NCBI RefSeq assembly: GCF_022539315.1
Contig: NC_066313.1
Span: 8,683,764 to 8,747,763, forward strand
Source of the DNA: Serinus canaria
Lineage: Eukaryota > Chordata > Aves > Passeriformes > Fringillidae
Reading direction: 5' to 3'
Length of the DNA stretch: 64,000 bases
Shown: positions 63,072 to 64,000 of the stretch, in pieces
How positions within the stretch are numbered: position 1 is the stretch's first letter
How the letters are laid out: each line of letters starts with the position of its first letter
Translations under genes and position numbers: made by a program
The notes under the pieces: model-generated
Told to the model about the DNA's origin: nothing
The model's database searches: none
The model's input: the letters and a program-made list of their open reading frames with translations, nothing else

Positions 63072-64000
63072 ATTCCTTGGCTATAAAGGGAATGTTGTTT
63101 TGAAAGTCTAAATTCTTAACATGTTTAATAATGTATCATAAAAACAGATAAAAAGAACCTGAAAAAAGTATAATCCCAGCCCAAAGTATGTAGCAGTTAA
63201 AGAATTCACAGAAGAACAAAAGCATGAAAAAAATGTGTGTTTATCAGAATTTTTCTTTCACTCCATACTTTAACCATCGCATCCATACTTTTATTGAAAA
63301 TACAAGTGAAGATTTGTTCTGTAGGGAGTTCATTCAGATGCCATTTTGTAGTGGCTGCTTGCAACCACAAAGTGTATTAGCATTTTAACTTGGGTGATAG
63401 TTGCTTATTCTGTATCTGTCACAGATGCTAACAATTCAGATTTTCTGTGAATCATGACAAAACAAAATATTCATATCTATAGTTTTACAGGAAATTTTAA
63501 ACAAATAGGAAGTATCTTCTACAAATTTGTCAGCATTTTGTAATATCTCAACAAGCTAAGACGGTTTGTTTATTGTTGCTTTTATTATTACTATTTTATT
63601 ATTTTTATTTCATTCTGATGTGCTTAGTCTATTTATTTATCAGACCTAATAAATCTTAACTTTCACCCATAATAAAATATTTACCTTTTTGTTTCTATGA
63701 TGCTATCTTAGTTATCTCTCACATTACCTTTCTTCTTTCTTGAAGTTCTAAATATTTCTTCTCATATCCTCTGCTAACCTTTACACTGGCCCCAACACTG
63801 AGCTTTGGATTTGGAGTCTACATTTCTTTGCTTTCCCCTCACAGAAATATGGTTCCCATGCAGAATTAAGCAAGTAGTTGGAAGAGTAGAGGACATAACA
63901 GGAGGTTACTCCTCACCTATGGAAATTCTTAGATTAATTTATTTAAGAAAAAGGTAGCATTTATTCTGAGGACAGTAAAGCTGTACTTTGTAATACGATT
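63072..64000. other. AT-rich non-coding DNA, no gene recognised
   Basis: An ATT-rich low-complexity patch lies at about 63575-63620. Nothing else was recognised up to the end of the window. Confidence 0.6.

Noticed and set aside
1..64000. Bacterial or phage content (operons, CRISPR, tRNA, rRNA)
   Set aside because: No regularly spaced direct repeats, no dense reading frames with ribosome binding sites, and no tRNA or rRNA signatures were seen; composition and CR1 repeats point to a bird genome.

Overview
The window reads as nuclear DNA of a vertebrate, most likely a bird. It is AT-rich and CpG-poor, has no operon-like packing and no long open reading frames (the longest is 169 codons, in a GC-rich patch), and carries many poly-T runs and short microsatellites. 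The bird assignment rests on interspersed repeats recognised from memory: a CR1 LINE 3' end of the avian type (about 10383-10505, minus strand), a second short CR1-like 3' end (about 20164-20200, plus strand), and a 557-bp solo LTR (34028-34584) of a kind common in bird genomes. Two copies of a more degraded, sauropsid-wide CR1 lineage (51325-51575 and 53314-53400) and an old inverted-repeat element of MITE type (42226-42418) also fit a bird or other sauropsid.

Layout: 1-10.4 kb is unannotated AT-rich DNA with a small CpG cluster near 6.9 kb. 10.4-20.2 kb holds a CR1 fragment, a 76-bp near-perfect AT-rich palindrome (12311-12386) and a 31-bp palindrome around an E-box core (19938-19968). 20.2-34 kb is mostly featureless. 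34.0-34.6 kb is the solo LTR. 35.3-37.8 kb is low in repeats and dense in homeodomain-like, SOX/TCF-like and nuclear-receptor half-site-like words, and is my best guess for conserved regulatory DNA. 42.2 kb holds the MITE. 46.6-46.9 kb contains the only reading frame that looks protein-like to me, a possible exon or retrocopy fragment whose family I do not recognise. 49.7-50.5 kb and 54.2-54.7 kb are GC-richer patches. 51.3-53.4 kb holds the old CR1 copies. 61.03-61.09 kb has a 25-bp tandem repeat, and 59.6 and 63.0 kb have long poly-T tracts.

No complete protein-coding gene, rRNA, tRNA, CRISPR array, phage or bacterial mobile element could be supported. The best reading is an intergenic region or large intron of a bird genome, possibly with distal enhancers. 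I saw no convincing new biological system. The items most worth checking are the candidate exon at 46.6 kb, the palindrome at 12.3 kb and the putative regulatory cluster at 33-38 kb.
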